DNA of 64,000 bases from Antedon mediterranea (GCF_964355755.1 NC_092670.1:3063001-3127000); one strand, 5' to 3'; positions 1 to 11,058 are shown, counted from the stretch's first letter. A program made the numbers and translations. Notes: a model not told the origin generated them from the sequence alone.

Positions 1-194
1 GTTTTTGTAATGGTGGTATTAAAATAATTATTCAAATGCATATTTGATCTTGCAGTGTAATTACGGGTTGTATGGGAAAAATGCTCAGATATTTTTAAGT
101 TAAGCTTCATTTTTAAGATTATCCCTTTTTAAGGTGTGCAAGGCTCCTTTTTGTGTAAAAAGCTTTTACCAGCCCTGTTGGTAACGTTTGCTGC
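1..194. other. A+T-rich flank, nothing recognised
   Basis: No open reading frame, RNA gene or repeat structure was recognised before the TTAA-type MITE that starts at 199. Confidence 0.5.
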
Positions 195-198
195 TTAA

Positions 199-751
199 AG
201 CCTGTTTTCCTGTCGATCATTAAATTGAGTTGCATTAAGTTGTGTTAAGTTACGTTGAGTTTAAAATAGTTAACGATTAGCAGAAAAAGGGGGTAAAAAT
301 CAAAGTTAAAATCGTTAAAATCTGCAATCGTTAAACTCGGTTACTGACCAATCAAATAGTCCACAAATTACGTCATTGCAGTTTGTGAACAAATAGGTAG
401 GCACTGACAATTCTTGAATTTTTACAACGTGACAATGTTTTTCACCTTTTTTGTACACTTTTAAAGGTCTGATATTTCAAAATAACAAGTGTAAGTCAAA
501 TTAAATTATAATATTAAGCCAATTAAATTTAATGTTTGTCTTTAGTGTAAGCCTAGATTAAGATATCAACGAAAGCATGTCCTAGGCTGGGTTGAAGAAT
601 CAAAACCTGTAACTTTTTCAATTTTCATGTGGGCCTGGCTAAAGTTAAAAATGTGTAAATATTAGCGGTCCGGTTCGATCTTCGTTATTTTATTTTCAAC
701 ATTAACGATTTTAAACTCAACGCAACTTAACGATCGACAGGAAAACAGGCT
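199..751. mobile_element. 553-bp non-autonomous element (MITE) with TTAA target duplication
   Basis: The element starts AGCCTGTTTTCCTGTCGATC and ends with the exact reverse complement. TTAA lies immediately outside both ends (195-198 and 752-755). Inside the left end the inverted repeat is stretched by repeats of a TTAAGTT-like word (about 220-255), which the right end lacks. There is no coding capacity. TTAA duplications are typical of piggyBac and Kolobok elements, so this is probably a deletion derivative of one of those. Its interior around 535-650 resembles 58,610-58,715, a decayed relative. The sequence just right of it (752-770) resembles 15,370-15,395, so the MITE may itself sit in another repeat. 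Confidence 0.75.
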
Positions 752-755
752 TTAA

Positions 756-1033
756 AGGGGGATTATGGGTTTAAAATTGCTTTTAAATATCGTTTATTTA
801 TTAAATAAAAAATATTATAACAATATAGACATGTCAGAATGAAGAAATAATAACGAGAAATTAAAAAAATAAAATTTCATATACATTTTAGGGTAAATTC
901 ATGGAAAGTCTGTTTTTCAGCAGCTTAGGGAAGCTCATTAATATTCATGAGATATTCACAAAACACGTCATCAGTGGATTCCAAACTCGCGACGTCATGT
1001 ACGTTGTGTTTGTTACATCTCTCTCCCCTGTCA
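756..1033. other. non-coding flank of the large transposon
   Basis: A+T-rich sequence with no gene. The word CAGTGGATTCCAAAC (about 973-987) recurs just beyond the other end of the large transposon (about 14,793-14,807). I cannot tell whether that is coincidence or an older duplication. Confidence 0.4.
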
Positions 1034-1039
1034 AACGAC

Positions 1040-1395
1040 TATGGGGCGCCATAAGCAGCAAAAGTGTGTAGCTGAAAAATGTATGTGTACATTTAAAATG
1101 TGTGTGTGTGTAATTGCAAAATGTATTTGTAAACCTAAAAATGTGTGTGTATTTGTAAAATGCATGTTTGTAATTGTAAAACGTAGTTGTACATTTGTAA
1201 AATGTAGTTGTACACTTTTAAAATGTAGTTGTACACTTTTAAAATGTAGTTGTACACTTTTAAAATGTAGTTGTAACAAGGAATGTATACTTGTAACGCT
1301 TGGTTAGAGATCTCTAATCAAGCGTGAAGACCATACCATTTCTCGAGAGGGGTATACCATGGAAAATGGCTATCTGACCGGCGGCCGGCCGCCGA
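1040..1395 (+). repeat. left terminal inverted repeat of the large transposon
   Basis: It matches 14093-14446 on the opposite strand, nearly perfectly for the outer ~300 bp and with more differences in the inner ~60 bp. It contains at least three copies of a 21-bp unit (TGTAGTTGTACACTTTTAAAA) at 1203-1266 and an inner palindrome around 1298-1326 with arms close to ACGCTTG and CAAGCGT around AGAGATCTCT. Tandem units inside a terminal repeat could be transposase binding sites; this is inference. The open frames across it on both strands are periodic artefacts. Confidence 0.9.
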
Positions 1396-1489
1396 TGGTA
1401 TATTTATTTCCTTTTTATCGTTATAGCATTGGCGTTTTGGGAGTTTTGATTATATTGAAAAGCGACGGCGAAACACTGTTGTCGGTCGT

Positions 1490-2190
1490 CTACTAAATTA
1501 TATAATAACTAGGCCTAGGCGTGGCCGGACTATACTAAATCACTAAGGGTGGTAGGTATGTATAACAATACAATATTTAGGCTAGACCTCGCGCCTATAA
1601 ATAAAGACCCAATTCCGTTATTAAAAGAAAAGAATGAAACAGCTAGCCTACTAGTAACGGGAGTAACTACTACTACTAGCCTAGGCTCTAGCTAGGCTAT
1701 ACTAGGCCTAGAGGCCTAGCCTGTGTAGTATAGTAGAAGTAGGGCCCGGGCCTAGACCTAAACCTAGGCTAGGCTAGCTAGGCCTAGCCTACTAGCCAGT
1801 AGGCCTAAAGCCCTGGGCCTATTATTAGTAGGGCTAGGCTTATATAGGCTAGCTCTCAATCAAGGAGCCTACTAAACTAACCAAAGACCTCTAGGCTTAT
1901 GCCCACTAACTACTAAGCTAGCTAGGCTAGGCCTACCTCTTGCCTACCTAGCAGGCCTATAGGCTAGGTCTTTACTAGCTAGGCATTGTTAGCTATAGTA
2001 GGCAGGCCTAGACTACTAGGCCCTAGTCCTTCTACTACTAGCCTTCTAGGCCTATAGGCCCTAGTAGGCTAGTACTAGCCTATAATAAATAATAGCCTCC
2101 CTGGAGACCATAGACTCGCGGGCCTAGTAGTAGTACTAGTAGGCCTACTAAAGGCCCTAGCCTAGGCTAGCTAGCTAATAATAATTCTTA
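1490..2190. repeat. CTAGGCC-rich low-complexity tract
   Basis: About 700 bp built almost entirely from permutations of CTAGGCCTA, GGCTAG and CTACTA, with CTAG and AGGCCT palindromes every few bases. There is no fixed period, so it is not a classical satellite. Similar shorter tracts lie at 3380-3410, 3570-3850, 5255-5350, 13425-13880, 14500-14900, 22070-22390 and 40960-41035. It lies immediately upstream of the transposase start. Confidence 0.8.
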
Positions 2191-3145
2191 TTTCAAATCA
2201 AATTTTAAGAATTAATTTGTACATATTTTTATTTCAGAACAGGCATTTACCATGGATTTGCTGCAAATTATCAGAGAATTACCAGGAACTTTATGCCAGG
2301 CGCAAAGAGGTCTTATATCTGACAATATTAATGTGCTTGAAAACTGGCATCTTAGGATTGAGAAGTTAAACATTTTATTTAATATTGTTTTAAGAAGGTT
2401 ACAAGAGAGTGATGTTCCTCTAGATACCATTGAACAATTTGTTATACTTTCTACTGAATTAAATTCTATTTTTGCCTCATATGATGAAAGAATAAACGGA
2501 AATCATGATCATCATAGGTGGTTTGCATCGCATCAAACTGAACAAACATCTAATGGGCGACCAAGGATTATAGTTAATAAAGAGAATATTGAAGAACTAT
2601 TTGAAATAGTTCATAGTTGGAAAATTGTTGCACATCAATTAGCGATTTCTGTTGATACACTTCGAAGAAGAAGAAGATTATATGGTTTGCCCGTTTCCCA
2701 GCCTAACTCTACTAGAAACTACTATTCAAATATTTCAAGAGATCAGCTTTTAAATGAAGAATATTGATTTTATTGCCTGATGCTGGAGAAAAATTAATTA
2801 TTGGTGGATTAAGAAGAAGGCGTATACAGTACATGTTCAGAGAAGTCTAATTCGGGATGCTATAATGGAGGTTGACCCAATCAATAGATCATTAAAGATC
2901 ATGGAACATGGTATTTGATGTTTATGTAAAATAGTAGTATTATAGTTGTTCTCCTTGATGGATATTAAACAGACAATAAATTAAAAGTTTTCAGGACATA
3001 ATTAAAGTGTTTTCTGCTATTTCGCGCAACTGCTCTCAGTTCACGACTATTCGGGTTTTTTCGGCATTTTCCGGTAACCTCTGATAGTGACGTCATAAGA
3101 TGAAGAAACTTTTTCGCCCGCCTGAGCTGTACTGTACAAACTAGG

Positions 3146-4441
3146 ATGTCAACACGTATTGCGTATGATTTTGACAGTTCTTCGTCAGAGGAATTAGAAG
3201 AGGAAACATTGATAGTGGAATGCGAAACTGAGGAGAATGAAGGAGAAACTATTTTGTTTAACAATCGAAATATTGAATGGAATGTCGATGAAATTAATTC
3301 GGCCGTACATGTACGAGCCCGGTTGTAGTTCTGACGATTCTTCATTCATCATCAGAAGATGGCGACGGTGACCGTCACCTTAGTAGGCCTAGGCCTAGGC
3401 CTACCTACAATTCAAGCAGAGAATATTCAACTTCAAACCCAGTTATTAAATTGGTTAGTAGTACTATCTCTTTTATTAAAAATTAATGTATAACTTTATT
3501 GTATAATTAACAATTCCCTAGTAGATAACTACGATATTCTTCCGTCATGCCAGTGTGTGTATTGTGGCTTAGTTAGGCCTAGATAGAGGCTAGGCCCTAC
3601 TACTGTACTTTACTCCAATTCATGCGGCTAGCCCTCTCACCGGCGACGGTCGGCTATCGTCTATAAGCCTACGGCCTAGATTGAATTTTTTTAACGAAAT
3701 AAAGATTAGGCTAAATTGAATCGTAGAAAGCAAAAATGTACATTACGGTATTAGACTGACCATTTTATTTAACAAATTTGCACTTTGTTGTTTGAAATAG
3801 GCCTAGGGTAGGCCTAGATAGATAGGCCCACCCCTAAGGCTAGCCAAGATGCAGATTTATTTTCCTATTTCACACACAATACATTAAATTAATCATTAAT
3901 AATCACTAAAACTTTAAAAATATTTAATATAGCGCCCTATAAATTGTGACATCTCAGAATATTGTAGCGCTCTAGAGCGCTACAATATTATTTATTATTA
4001 CAAAATATTTTTGTTTTTATAAAACAGGTGTGATTGTGGCCATTGCCAGATGCTACCCACGTATCGCGAATGTCGATGTTGCCAGGAAGTAGGCCCTATT
4101 ATTTATTAATCATAGGCTGGAGGAAGGTCAGACAATTTACAATACGGAGAAGCCTACATATGCATCACTGAACATCCTGGATTCACTGCTGCCTGTTTGA
4201 ATTTGCATGTGTTGGAAATTGCATGGCTGCATTACCACCAACAGTACGACACACCTGTTGAAGCCTCAAAACATGAACGTCTGAGACATATTGCGTACCG
4301 GCAACTCGCCAGATGGTGTTGGGGGTTTTTGGGCCGAAACCTAAGGGTAGTCTTACCATCATGTGCCGTTTCCTGCATAAGAGCCCACTTCCCACCACCA
4401 GGTATGGAAGATGATTTCCAGTTTGCTGGATTTTTGGATTG
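3146..4441 (+). pseudogene. P2X7 C-terminal-domain-like protein, decayed
   Basis: Three apparent exons. Exon 1 (from 3146) reads MSTRIAYDFDSSSSEE, acidic and serine-rich; a different frame just beyond gives LIRPYMYEPGCSSDDSS (about 3286-3340), so a frameshift lies between, or two starts are used. Exon 2 (about 4028-4089) encodes CDCGHCQMLPTYRECRCCQE, a cysteine-rich cluster. Exon 3 (about 4115-4441) encodes YICITEHPGF, then HIAYRQLARWCWG and RVVLPSCAV before TGA. This order (acidic RPYxxEP start, CxCGxC-MPT-ECxCC, ITEHPGF, YRQxxRWxWG, VLPSCAV) matches the zinc-binding ballast domain of P2X7 receptors, found without any channel part in many invertebrate multi-copy genes. Function there is unknown to me. 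The frame break suggests a pseudogene, though the splice model is by eye. Confidence 0.75.
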
Positions 4442-4830
4442 AGTAAACATTTAGCACCAACTTGTATTGAGATTACAATTAACCACATACAATTATTTAC
4501 TGTACTTCATAAAGGAAAGTATTGTACACTGTATCTGATAGAAATAAAATGATCACATAGAAATAAAATATACATTTCTCTGACACAATTTATTAAAAAA
4601 TTATGCACACAAGTGATTATTTTGTTTATAAAACTGTTGGCTCTGGATTGTGGCGCTGTATCCACATAAACAAATGGCTTTTAATCTTTCACTAAAAAAA
4701 CGAAATAATGATTTATAATAAAAAGCATGATGGAATGTATCTCATTTCTTGGAGTATGTATTATACTTCTTATTTGAAGTTGATCAGTGGACCTTTTGGC
4801 TGCTGATTTATTTACTGCATAATTTTTGCC

Positions 4831-5829
4831 TTAGTTGTTCACATTTGGAAATCTTGTGAAGTGGTTGGCAATAGCGGTCTCTTTGTCGGGGCGTTCAAAT
4901 CCTGAACAGAGTTGGGGTGGCGCATCAACAACATCAACATCTTCTGCTGTCCCTTCAACAATGCTCATTACCTCCAAGATGAGGTCATCCACATACCCTG
5001 CGAAATAATAATACGGTACTGTAAGAACAAAATCATTTGTAAAAGTACAATAAGATTTACCTATAATTTATAATTTGACTTTTCTAAAGCAAATTTCAAA
5101 TGGTTCAATTTTTGTTCAAATCAATAGAGAATATAGTGCAATCTGTCATGCAACTTACAAATTATTGCAGTCAGCTTGTGCACAAGCTTTATTTTTATGA
5201 GGGCAGAACAACTCCCCACCTGAACTATTATGCTGGGGCTTTCAACACAGTACTACTAGCCTAGGCCCTTTGTGTTGCTGATTTTAAAACCGAATTAATC
5301 ACCTAGGCCTACTACTCTACTATACTAGAAAGAAGTACTACCTAGGCCTACCTTTTATTTAGTTAATCGACGACACAACAACTTTAGTTTTACTAATTTT
5401 TTTATTGTGTTTAAAAACACGATAATAATGCATTCGTATAACTGACTGTAACTAACCATTCCAAAGTTTGGGTCCGTAATTGAAAATGTAAACCTAGGCT
5501 TAGGACCATGTATTGTTGGTCTGGTCAATTTCCCCACGACGTTCTTCGCCGCCTTCGCGTTGGTCCGCCTCGCCTTCAGAATCGGTGAGATCGGGCTCTC
5601 ATATAGGCCTACGGTTGAATTAATTGCATTCAATAACACTTTCTTGCGTATCCATAACGTCGTCTCCTTCATCTTCATCAATTTCGAATTCATAATGGAT
5701 AGTTTCCTCTTCAAAATCAGACTCCGAACTGTCGAGATCGTACACAATGCGTGTTGACATCTTGCCGATACAGTACAGTTTGTATACAAAGAGAGATGCG
5801 TCGCGACCAGGGCAGTGCAGTGTGTTCAT
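4831..5829 (-). pseudogene. convergent partner gene of the nested element, decayed
   Basis: On the minus strand the first exon begins MSTRIVYDLDSSESDFEEE (ATG at 5758-5760), an inverted paralogue of the left gene's start. Another frame reads EPDLTDSEGEAD (about 5560-5600) preceded by an in-frame TGA where the family has an aromatic residue. The likely last exon is 4831-4997 after TTTCGCAG: YVDDLILEVMSIVEG to FTRFPNVNN and TAA at 4831-4833. I do not recognise that last exon; a C-terminal piece of a transposase or accessory protein is possible. The stretch 5000-5500 between them shows no convincing coding sequence. Confidence 0.55.
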
Positions 5830-6354
5830 CTTATGACGTCACGATTTATCGCCTTGGATTTCCTGCTTCCAAATTCGACTTCGGAGATATAAACTCCGAT
5901 GTATGTAAATCATAAAAAAATCATAATTTACGCTTATAGAATTTATTTTATCAAAACGTACTAATAAAATCAACATATTCAGACCCAAATCAGCCAAAAA
6001 ACGTTATACATCAAATACCATGTTCCATGATCTTTAAGGCGAACCAGATCTGTTATAAGAAGAGTTTACAATGTTGCAAGTCCAAATAGTTTATGTTAAG
6101 GATTACAGTATACGGTAGATGTTTTTACTAACAATAATAAATACAGTATATTTAGCAGATTTAAAAAAAAGTATGAACTTTTTTAAGATGTGAATAATAA
6201 GTTGCCCATAATACTTATTTGCATGAATTATTGTTGAGGTACTGTACATATAATTGATAAGAAAATATACACATGTAACATTAACAATGTACGTCAGTAC
6301 AAAAAGTTTATTATGCATGATTCAAGAGAGTAGCCAATTTGTTTTGTTTTACAG

Positions 6355-7123
6355 GCACATCGATGGCCATCATAAGTTAATTTGCTTGAACTTTGTCATA
6401 TTAGGAGGCATTGATGGATATTCACGCAAGATTGTTTATCTTAGATGTTGCACAAATAACAAAGCAGAGAGTGTTCTTCAGCTATTTCAAGAAGCTGTTG
6501 GACAGCATGGTTTACCATCACGAGTCAGATCTGATAAAGGAGGCGAGAATGTATTGGTGGCTCGCTTTATGTTAAGCAATAGAGGCTTAAATCGTGGCAG
6601 CCATATAACAGGTTCATCAGTTCACAATCAAAGAATTGAAAGGCTGTGGCTGGATGTCAAACAAACTGTTGTTAAACAATTTCAAGGTATATTTAACTAC
6701 ATGGAAAATTTGGGAATTCTTGATCCCTTAAACCAGATTCATATTTATTGCCTTCATTCGGTATTTTTAAGTCTCATTAATGATTCATTAAGAGAGATGG
6801 AAGGCAATTGGAATGACCATCCCATGAGTAGCGAACATAATCTTTCACCGAATCAACTTTGGCATATGGGATTAAATGCTTATGCATTTACCAATCCTGA
6901 AGAATATCAAGATCTAATTCACAATGGAATTGATGAAGATGGGCCACAAGCTGTTGATGACAACAATAATGAACAGATTGTTGTTCCATATATACAATTG
7001 CCATTAACCAACAACCAAGAACAATTTATTAAATCATATGCACTAGGTGCTAATAAAGCAGATGTTGACCAATGTATAGACATTTATGTCAATTTAGTTC
7101 ATATAGTGGAAGGCATGATGTAA
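6355..7123 (+). CDS. catalytic-core exon of the transposase, still open
   Basis: The 3' exon starts right after TTTTACAG and stays open to a TAA at 7121-7123. Conserved blocks in order are [21 protein letters not shown] (first D), SDKGGENV (second D), [11 protein letters not shown] (E), and the C-terminal region with WNDHPMS and SPNQLWHMG typical of this family. All three catalytic residues are present. It can only be made if joined to the damaged upstream exons or started internally, so it is listed separately as a surviving domain. Confidence 0.8.
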
Positions 7124-8559
7124 ACCCCTAAACAACCATTTAGTAACTATCTCCGATCAGTGATAGTAAACAACCCTAGAAATTAACAAACATTGATTCT
7201 AATGAGACTTTTCACCGGTTTCCGTAGGACCACTAGAGTCTGGTTTTCTTTTTTGAAAAAATATAATACTACTGTAGCACAAATACAACTTTGTGCAATG
7301 GGTAATTTAAATTTACTTTCTATGGACGAGAGAGTTAGTTTTTCTAATATTTATTATAATAATTTTCTCTGTGTATGGTAAGATATTCCAAAAGAACATT
7401 CTTTATTATTTTCAACATATTTGCGACAGCTCTCCAATGTTATATTAAGCAGCTTTTTTCTGTACACATGAAACATTTTAACTGTAAATAAATTTTTTGT
7501 TGTTGCTTTAATCTATTGTTTAGTTTTATTTTATATTATAATTTATATTGTTTGAGGTGTAGCATACGATTGGATAGTGCTTTGCACTCATAACAATCCT
7601 CAGGTGTTTATTTAAATAAATACAGTAACATGATTTTTAACAGTTTTTTGGTGTAAAAACTCAAATTTTTATGATAGCTATATTAATAACGTACAGTAAA
7701 CACAGAGCCTTCAAACAAAAGTTAGAGCTGAGCTCATCTAAACTCAATTGTACTGTGGCTAGAAACTTATACATAAATAAATTTATATTAACAAAATTTG
7801 AATGACATGATTTTTTTTTTAGTAAAAACTATATTTGTTGAATGTTACAGATTTCCCAATGCAAAACAAATACAGAGCTGATCCAAGCTATTTAAAATCG
7901 ATTGTATTTTGGCTAGATTTGCAACATGCAATTTTAACAGGCAGGGGTGGTCGTAGAGGACTATTTTAAGGGTGTTGGCCAAGAAGAGTCCAGCCGCAAA
8001 ACCACATATTTGGCCCATAGAGGAGCGATGCAAATTTTTTTTAATTACACCACTAGATGGCCGGAAATTAATTAATTAAATTTAATTAGCAATTATAATG
8101 AGTACAAATTATTTATTATCAAATCATAATTTTAAAAAGCTAAACAAAAAATAAGAGGCTGCTGCTATAAATATTTTGAGCAAAACGTTTAATTGTATTA
8201 TTTTGAAATAAATGCTAAATAAGTCAGTAAAACCACAATTAGCAAAATTTATTTTCATTTATCCACTATAAACTGTATAAACAGTGTTGCCTAAACAACA
8301 CTCCAGAAAAAAATATTGAAATTTGCAGAAAGAAGGAATTGCCCAGGCAACACCCCTGCGTCTACCCCTATTACCCACAAATTGATTTTTATTGCTTCTA
8401 AACAAATTTTCAATATAGATGTAAAAAAAACTAGAAATTAATTTAACTTTGACGAATTATTGTTGATCATTTTTATAATTTTATGGACATTAATATTTTT
8501 TAAACATGCACGTATGCGAACATACGATCGGAAAATGTTGATGTATGCCTTCCTATTAT
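7124..8559. other. A+T-rich interior of the large transposon, no gene
   Basis: Follows the transposase stop. AATAAA-like signals occur (about 7489, 7616). Short open frames such as 7193-7381 show no family motifs. Nothing else was recognised. Confidence 0.5.
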
Positions 8560-9690
8560 ACGCTTATACTAGTGCTGAGTTGTGTATATTATATGCCATA
8601 TACATTAAGTACAGTATATACTGTATATCTATATACCGTGTAGCATTGGTGAAATTACGGACAAACATCATGTTATCAAAATAAACTTGTGGATAACAAT
8701 ATCGAAAGATAATGAATTGAGCAATAAAATATAACAATTGGAAGAAAATTTGGCACGTAGAAGCGTGGTGCGCGCTCTTTAAAATTTGTATAACTTTGAC
8801 GAAAGAGATGAAAAAACTACTTTTTAACTTCAACTGGCCATATGATAACGTTACAACATCCGATAGACCTAATTTTTAAATAAATTCATATCTACATTTT
8901 ACAAGCTCTCATAATAAGTTATAAAAATCAAGGTCAACTTTATTTCAGAAGAGCTGCAAGGTATTCAAATATCCGTTGTAGGTGAAATTACGTAATCAGC
9001 GTTATTTAAATTTTTAGACATGATGAAATCGTCTAAATGGAAATGTTGGCAACTCATGAGTAACATAATTGGTTGCGGTAGAATATATTAAAAATTAAAA
9101 GAAAATCGATCACAGATAAGCGAGATGCCCTCTGTTCAATATGATTGTCTAAGATGAAACGAAAAAAATCCAATTTTTTTATTTATGTGGCCAAATGATG
9201 ACATATAATTTTGTCTAATATGTACATGATGCATTCATAACTCCAACTCATTGGCTTCCACAATCAGTTTAAAAAAATTGGTAGTAAGCGTCCATTCTGA
9301 AGAGTTATATTTATATATTATAAGGCCTTATTTTTTACCGTTTTTGACACTTTTGTGCAATTAATGTGCGCATTTTGTCATTTTTTAACCTGCTCGTATA
9401 GCGTTATTTAAAGTCGGAATAGACTCAAATTTGGTGAATGTAATTTTGAGCTTTTTAAATTTTTAACGCGCGATTTCACTATTAATTTTTATTTTATTTG
9501 CTATTCTTTTTACCCTTGACATGCAGTTTATGTATAGTGAATTTTATTGACATGTGATTACAAGTAATATAGAGATATGATCGATAATGTGATTTCACAA
9601 AATTGCGTATAAATTACGTCACAGATGAGTGAACTTTTTGAGATAATTGTTACACAAAATAGTGTACAGAAACAATAAAAAGAAAAAAAA
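8560..9690 (+). repeat. diverged copy of the 1.5-kb array family inside the transposon
   Basis: The order of landmarks matches the array units: GTGTAGCATTGGTGAAATTACGG (8638-8660) corresponds to the unit's GTAGAATAGGTGAAATTACGG. The stretch around 8768-8900 (GCGCGCTC, CAACTGGCCATATGAT, ACAACATCCGAT) matches the first CRE-like monomer, and 9120-9260 (GATAAGCGAGATG, GTGGCCAAATGATGAC) matches the third. The 5' hairpin of the unit is absent. Divergence is much greater than between array units, so this is an older copy. Confidence 0.75.
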
Positions 9691-10815
9691 TAACAATAAA
9701 GATTTCATACAATAATAATAGATAATCATTTTATTCTAAATGATCACCTAAAAATATAATTACACACGTACATGATTCGTATAGTATACTAATAATATTA
9801 TTTGTCGCATCAACTTCCAAAATTGACCTTTGTGACATTGTTTTTGCAGCGGTATACTTTCAATAAGTTCAAACAAACAACAAAATAAGACAGACTCAAA
9901 AATACTTTTAATGCAGTGTTTAGTTGTTTCAAATACAATCACAAACTTTAAAAAGTATGCAAAACTCCATGAAGGTACCATACAGTACTATAAATACGTT
10001 ATAAAATCAGTTTTTAATCTAATAACAACAAGAAGCGTGTTAAGTAAAATTTCTGTGGAATTATTTAACATACCCATAAGTGCAAAGAAATAGCTTATTA
10101 TAGAGGCTGTTCTTTTATTCTAAACCAAATTTTTTTTTTTAAATAGAAATGAATCCTTTGGTTTATAAGTAACCCAAACATTACCAAAGTATAGTTTATA
10201 TGAATTTCAAGTATAAAAGTACAAGAAAAAAAATGTGGTACATGGTATTAAATGAATGAAAGTAACAAGCATTGAAGATATTTAACATGAAATTATCTTT
10301 ATACATTTAAGATGTAGTAGAAAATCAATTTCTATACATACAAATCAAGTATTGAAGTCTGACATAAATGAGCAATTCATAATATGATTTTTAGGGAAAA
10401 AAACTCTCAATATTATATAATTATTTAAATGTGATTTAAGAATAAAACCCTCCATCATTAAAACATTCATGTAACTATGTTAAAACTGGTGTTCAAAATA
10501 TAACTACCACTGTATGTGATAAAAATAACTTTATGATTGTGTTTCCCAACAATAATATTAAACAAAAATTGTAAAAAAAAAATGTAGCCACTAATTGCAA
10601 AATATTTTTTTTTTAAATTGGAATTAAGACTTTGAATTAAGCTTGATTAAAACAATAAAAACATATTAACAATAACAAAACTGAATGTCATTATTGTATT
10701 AAACATGTTAGCACTTAATTACTAACATTTTAAAGCTATCATTGCTACAATAAAAACTAAATTGTCTAAAGTCTGAATGCTCAAGCATTCAAAGAAACAT
10801 AACAATTGAATAAGA
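9691..10815. other. A+T-rich, no gene recognised
   Basis: Only short open frames without recognisable motifs (for example 9911-10093), several A or T runs and polyadenylation-like AATAAA words. This may include 3' untranslated sequence of the minus-strand gene that ends near 10816-11085. Confidence 0.5.
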
Positions 10816-11058
10816 TCAGCTATCAACAACATTTTTGGTTTGAGAAAAGAACTGTGTAAAGCTGGTACAAAATTTTAGCATACATGTTAATTCTTGGCAT
10901 GACATCTCATTAATTGCTTCCCGTAACCACTCTTTCTCTTTATGAACATTCTCCAGAGTATCCCACTCTACTATGTCTACCATCAACTCGGGTGTCATAT
11001 CCACATGTTTCATTAGGAAAATAGAACACATTTCATTGCATCTTTCAATGAATGGCAT
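10816..11058 (-). CDS. HECT-like fragment downstream of the companion gene
   Basis: An 80-codon frame beginning MPFIERCNEMCSIF and containing EKEWLREAINEMSCQELTCM then LKFCTSFTQFF. The pattern of an acidic helix followed by hydrophobic-KFxT(S) resembles the region of HECT ubiquitin ligases that precedes the C-lobe, where the family has FVTG. An acceptor-like TATACAG lies just upstream (about 11065), so it may be an alternative last exon of the gene at 11085-12792 rather than a separate gene. The active-site cysteine region of HECT was not found. The assignment is tentative. Confidence 0.35.
   Translation of the reverse strand: MPFIERCNEMCSIFLMKHVDMTPELMVDIVEWDTLENVHKEKEWLREAINEMSCQELTCMLKFCTSFTQFFSQTKNVVDS

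Larger units (their letters stand above)
2896..6033. mobile_element. nested 3.1-kb TTAA-type element with P2X7-C-like genes
   Basis: Both ends begin, inward, AGATCATGGAACATGG and match for about 25 bp. TTAA lies outside both (2892-2895 and 6034-6037). Removing the element and one TTAA restores a continuous transposase frame (...NRSL then RRTRS...), so the insertion point is exact. TTAA duplication points to piggyBac or Kolobok; the terminal bases do not let me choose. It carries two convergent, broken genes whose first exons are inverted copies of each other (3120-3350 and 5575-5829). The left gene has a P2X7-C-like zinc domain. No complete transposase was seen. Confidence 0.88.
2252..7123 (+). 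pseudogene. broken IS3EU-like (integrase-core) transposase
   Basis: This is the transposase of the large element; family members cut and join DNA with an rve-type DDE core. The first part (2252-2767, 171 codons from an ATG behind a TTTCAG acceptor) ends in a GRPRI ... LRRRRRLYG helix-turn-helix-like region. Coding similarity continues after a frame change near 2765 (LLPDAGEKLIIGGL) and another near 2833 (QRSLIRDAIMEVDP) up to 2891. There a TTAA-type element (2896-6033) interrupts it. The frame resumes at 6038 (RRVYNV) and reaches a donor whose first intron base, 6096, is T instead of G. After an acceptor at 6351-6354 the exon 6355-7123 carries the core: [15 protein letters not shown] and HNQRIERLW supply the expected D, D and E. 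A second open part therefore remains, but the gene as a whole is disabled. Confidence 0.88.

Noticed and set aside
1031-1307. Open frames on both strands across the terminal repeats (also 14179-14551), rich in Cys-Thr-Phe-Lys or His-Phe-Lys-Ser repeats
   Set aside because: They are translations of the 21-bp tandem units. The same frames appear at both ends in mirror orientation because the ends are inverted repeats. No coding signature.
4183-4488. Minus-strand frames of 72-101 codons across 4183-4488
   Set aside because: Shadows of the plus-strand P2X7-C-like exon, which has the recognisable motifs.
9760-10093. Short frames around 9760-10093 as genes of the large transposon
   Set aside because: Low complexity, A+T-rich composition, no motif and no flanking splice signals.
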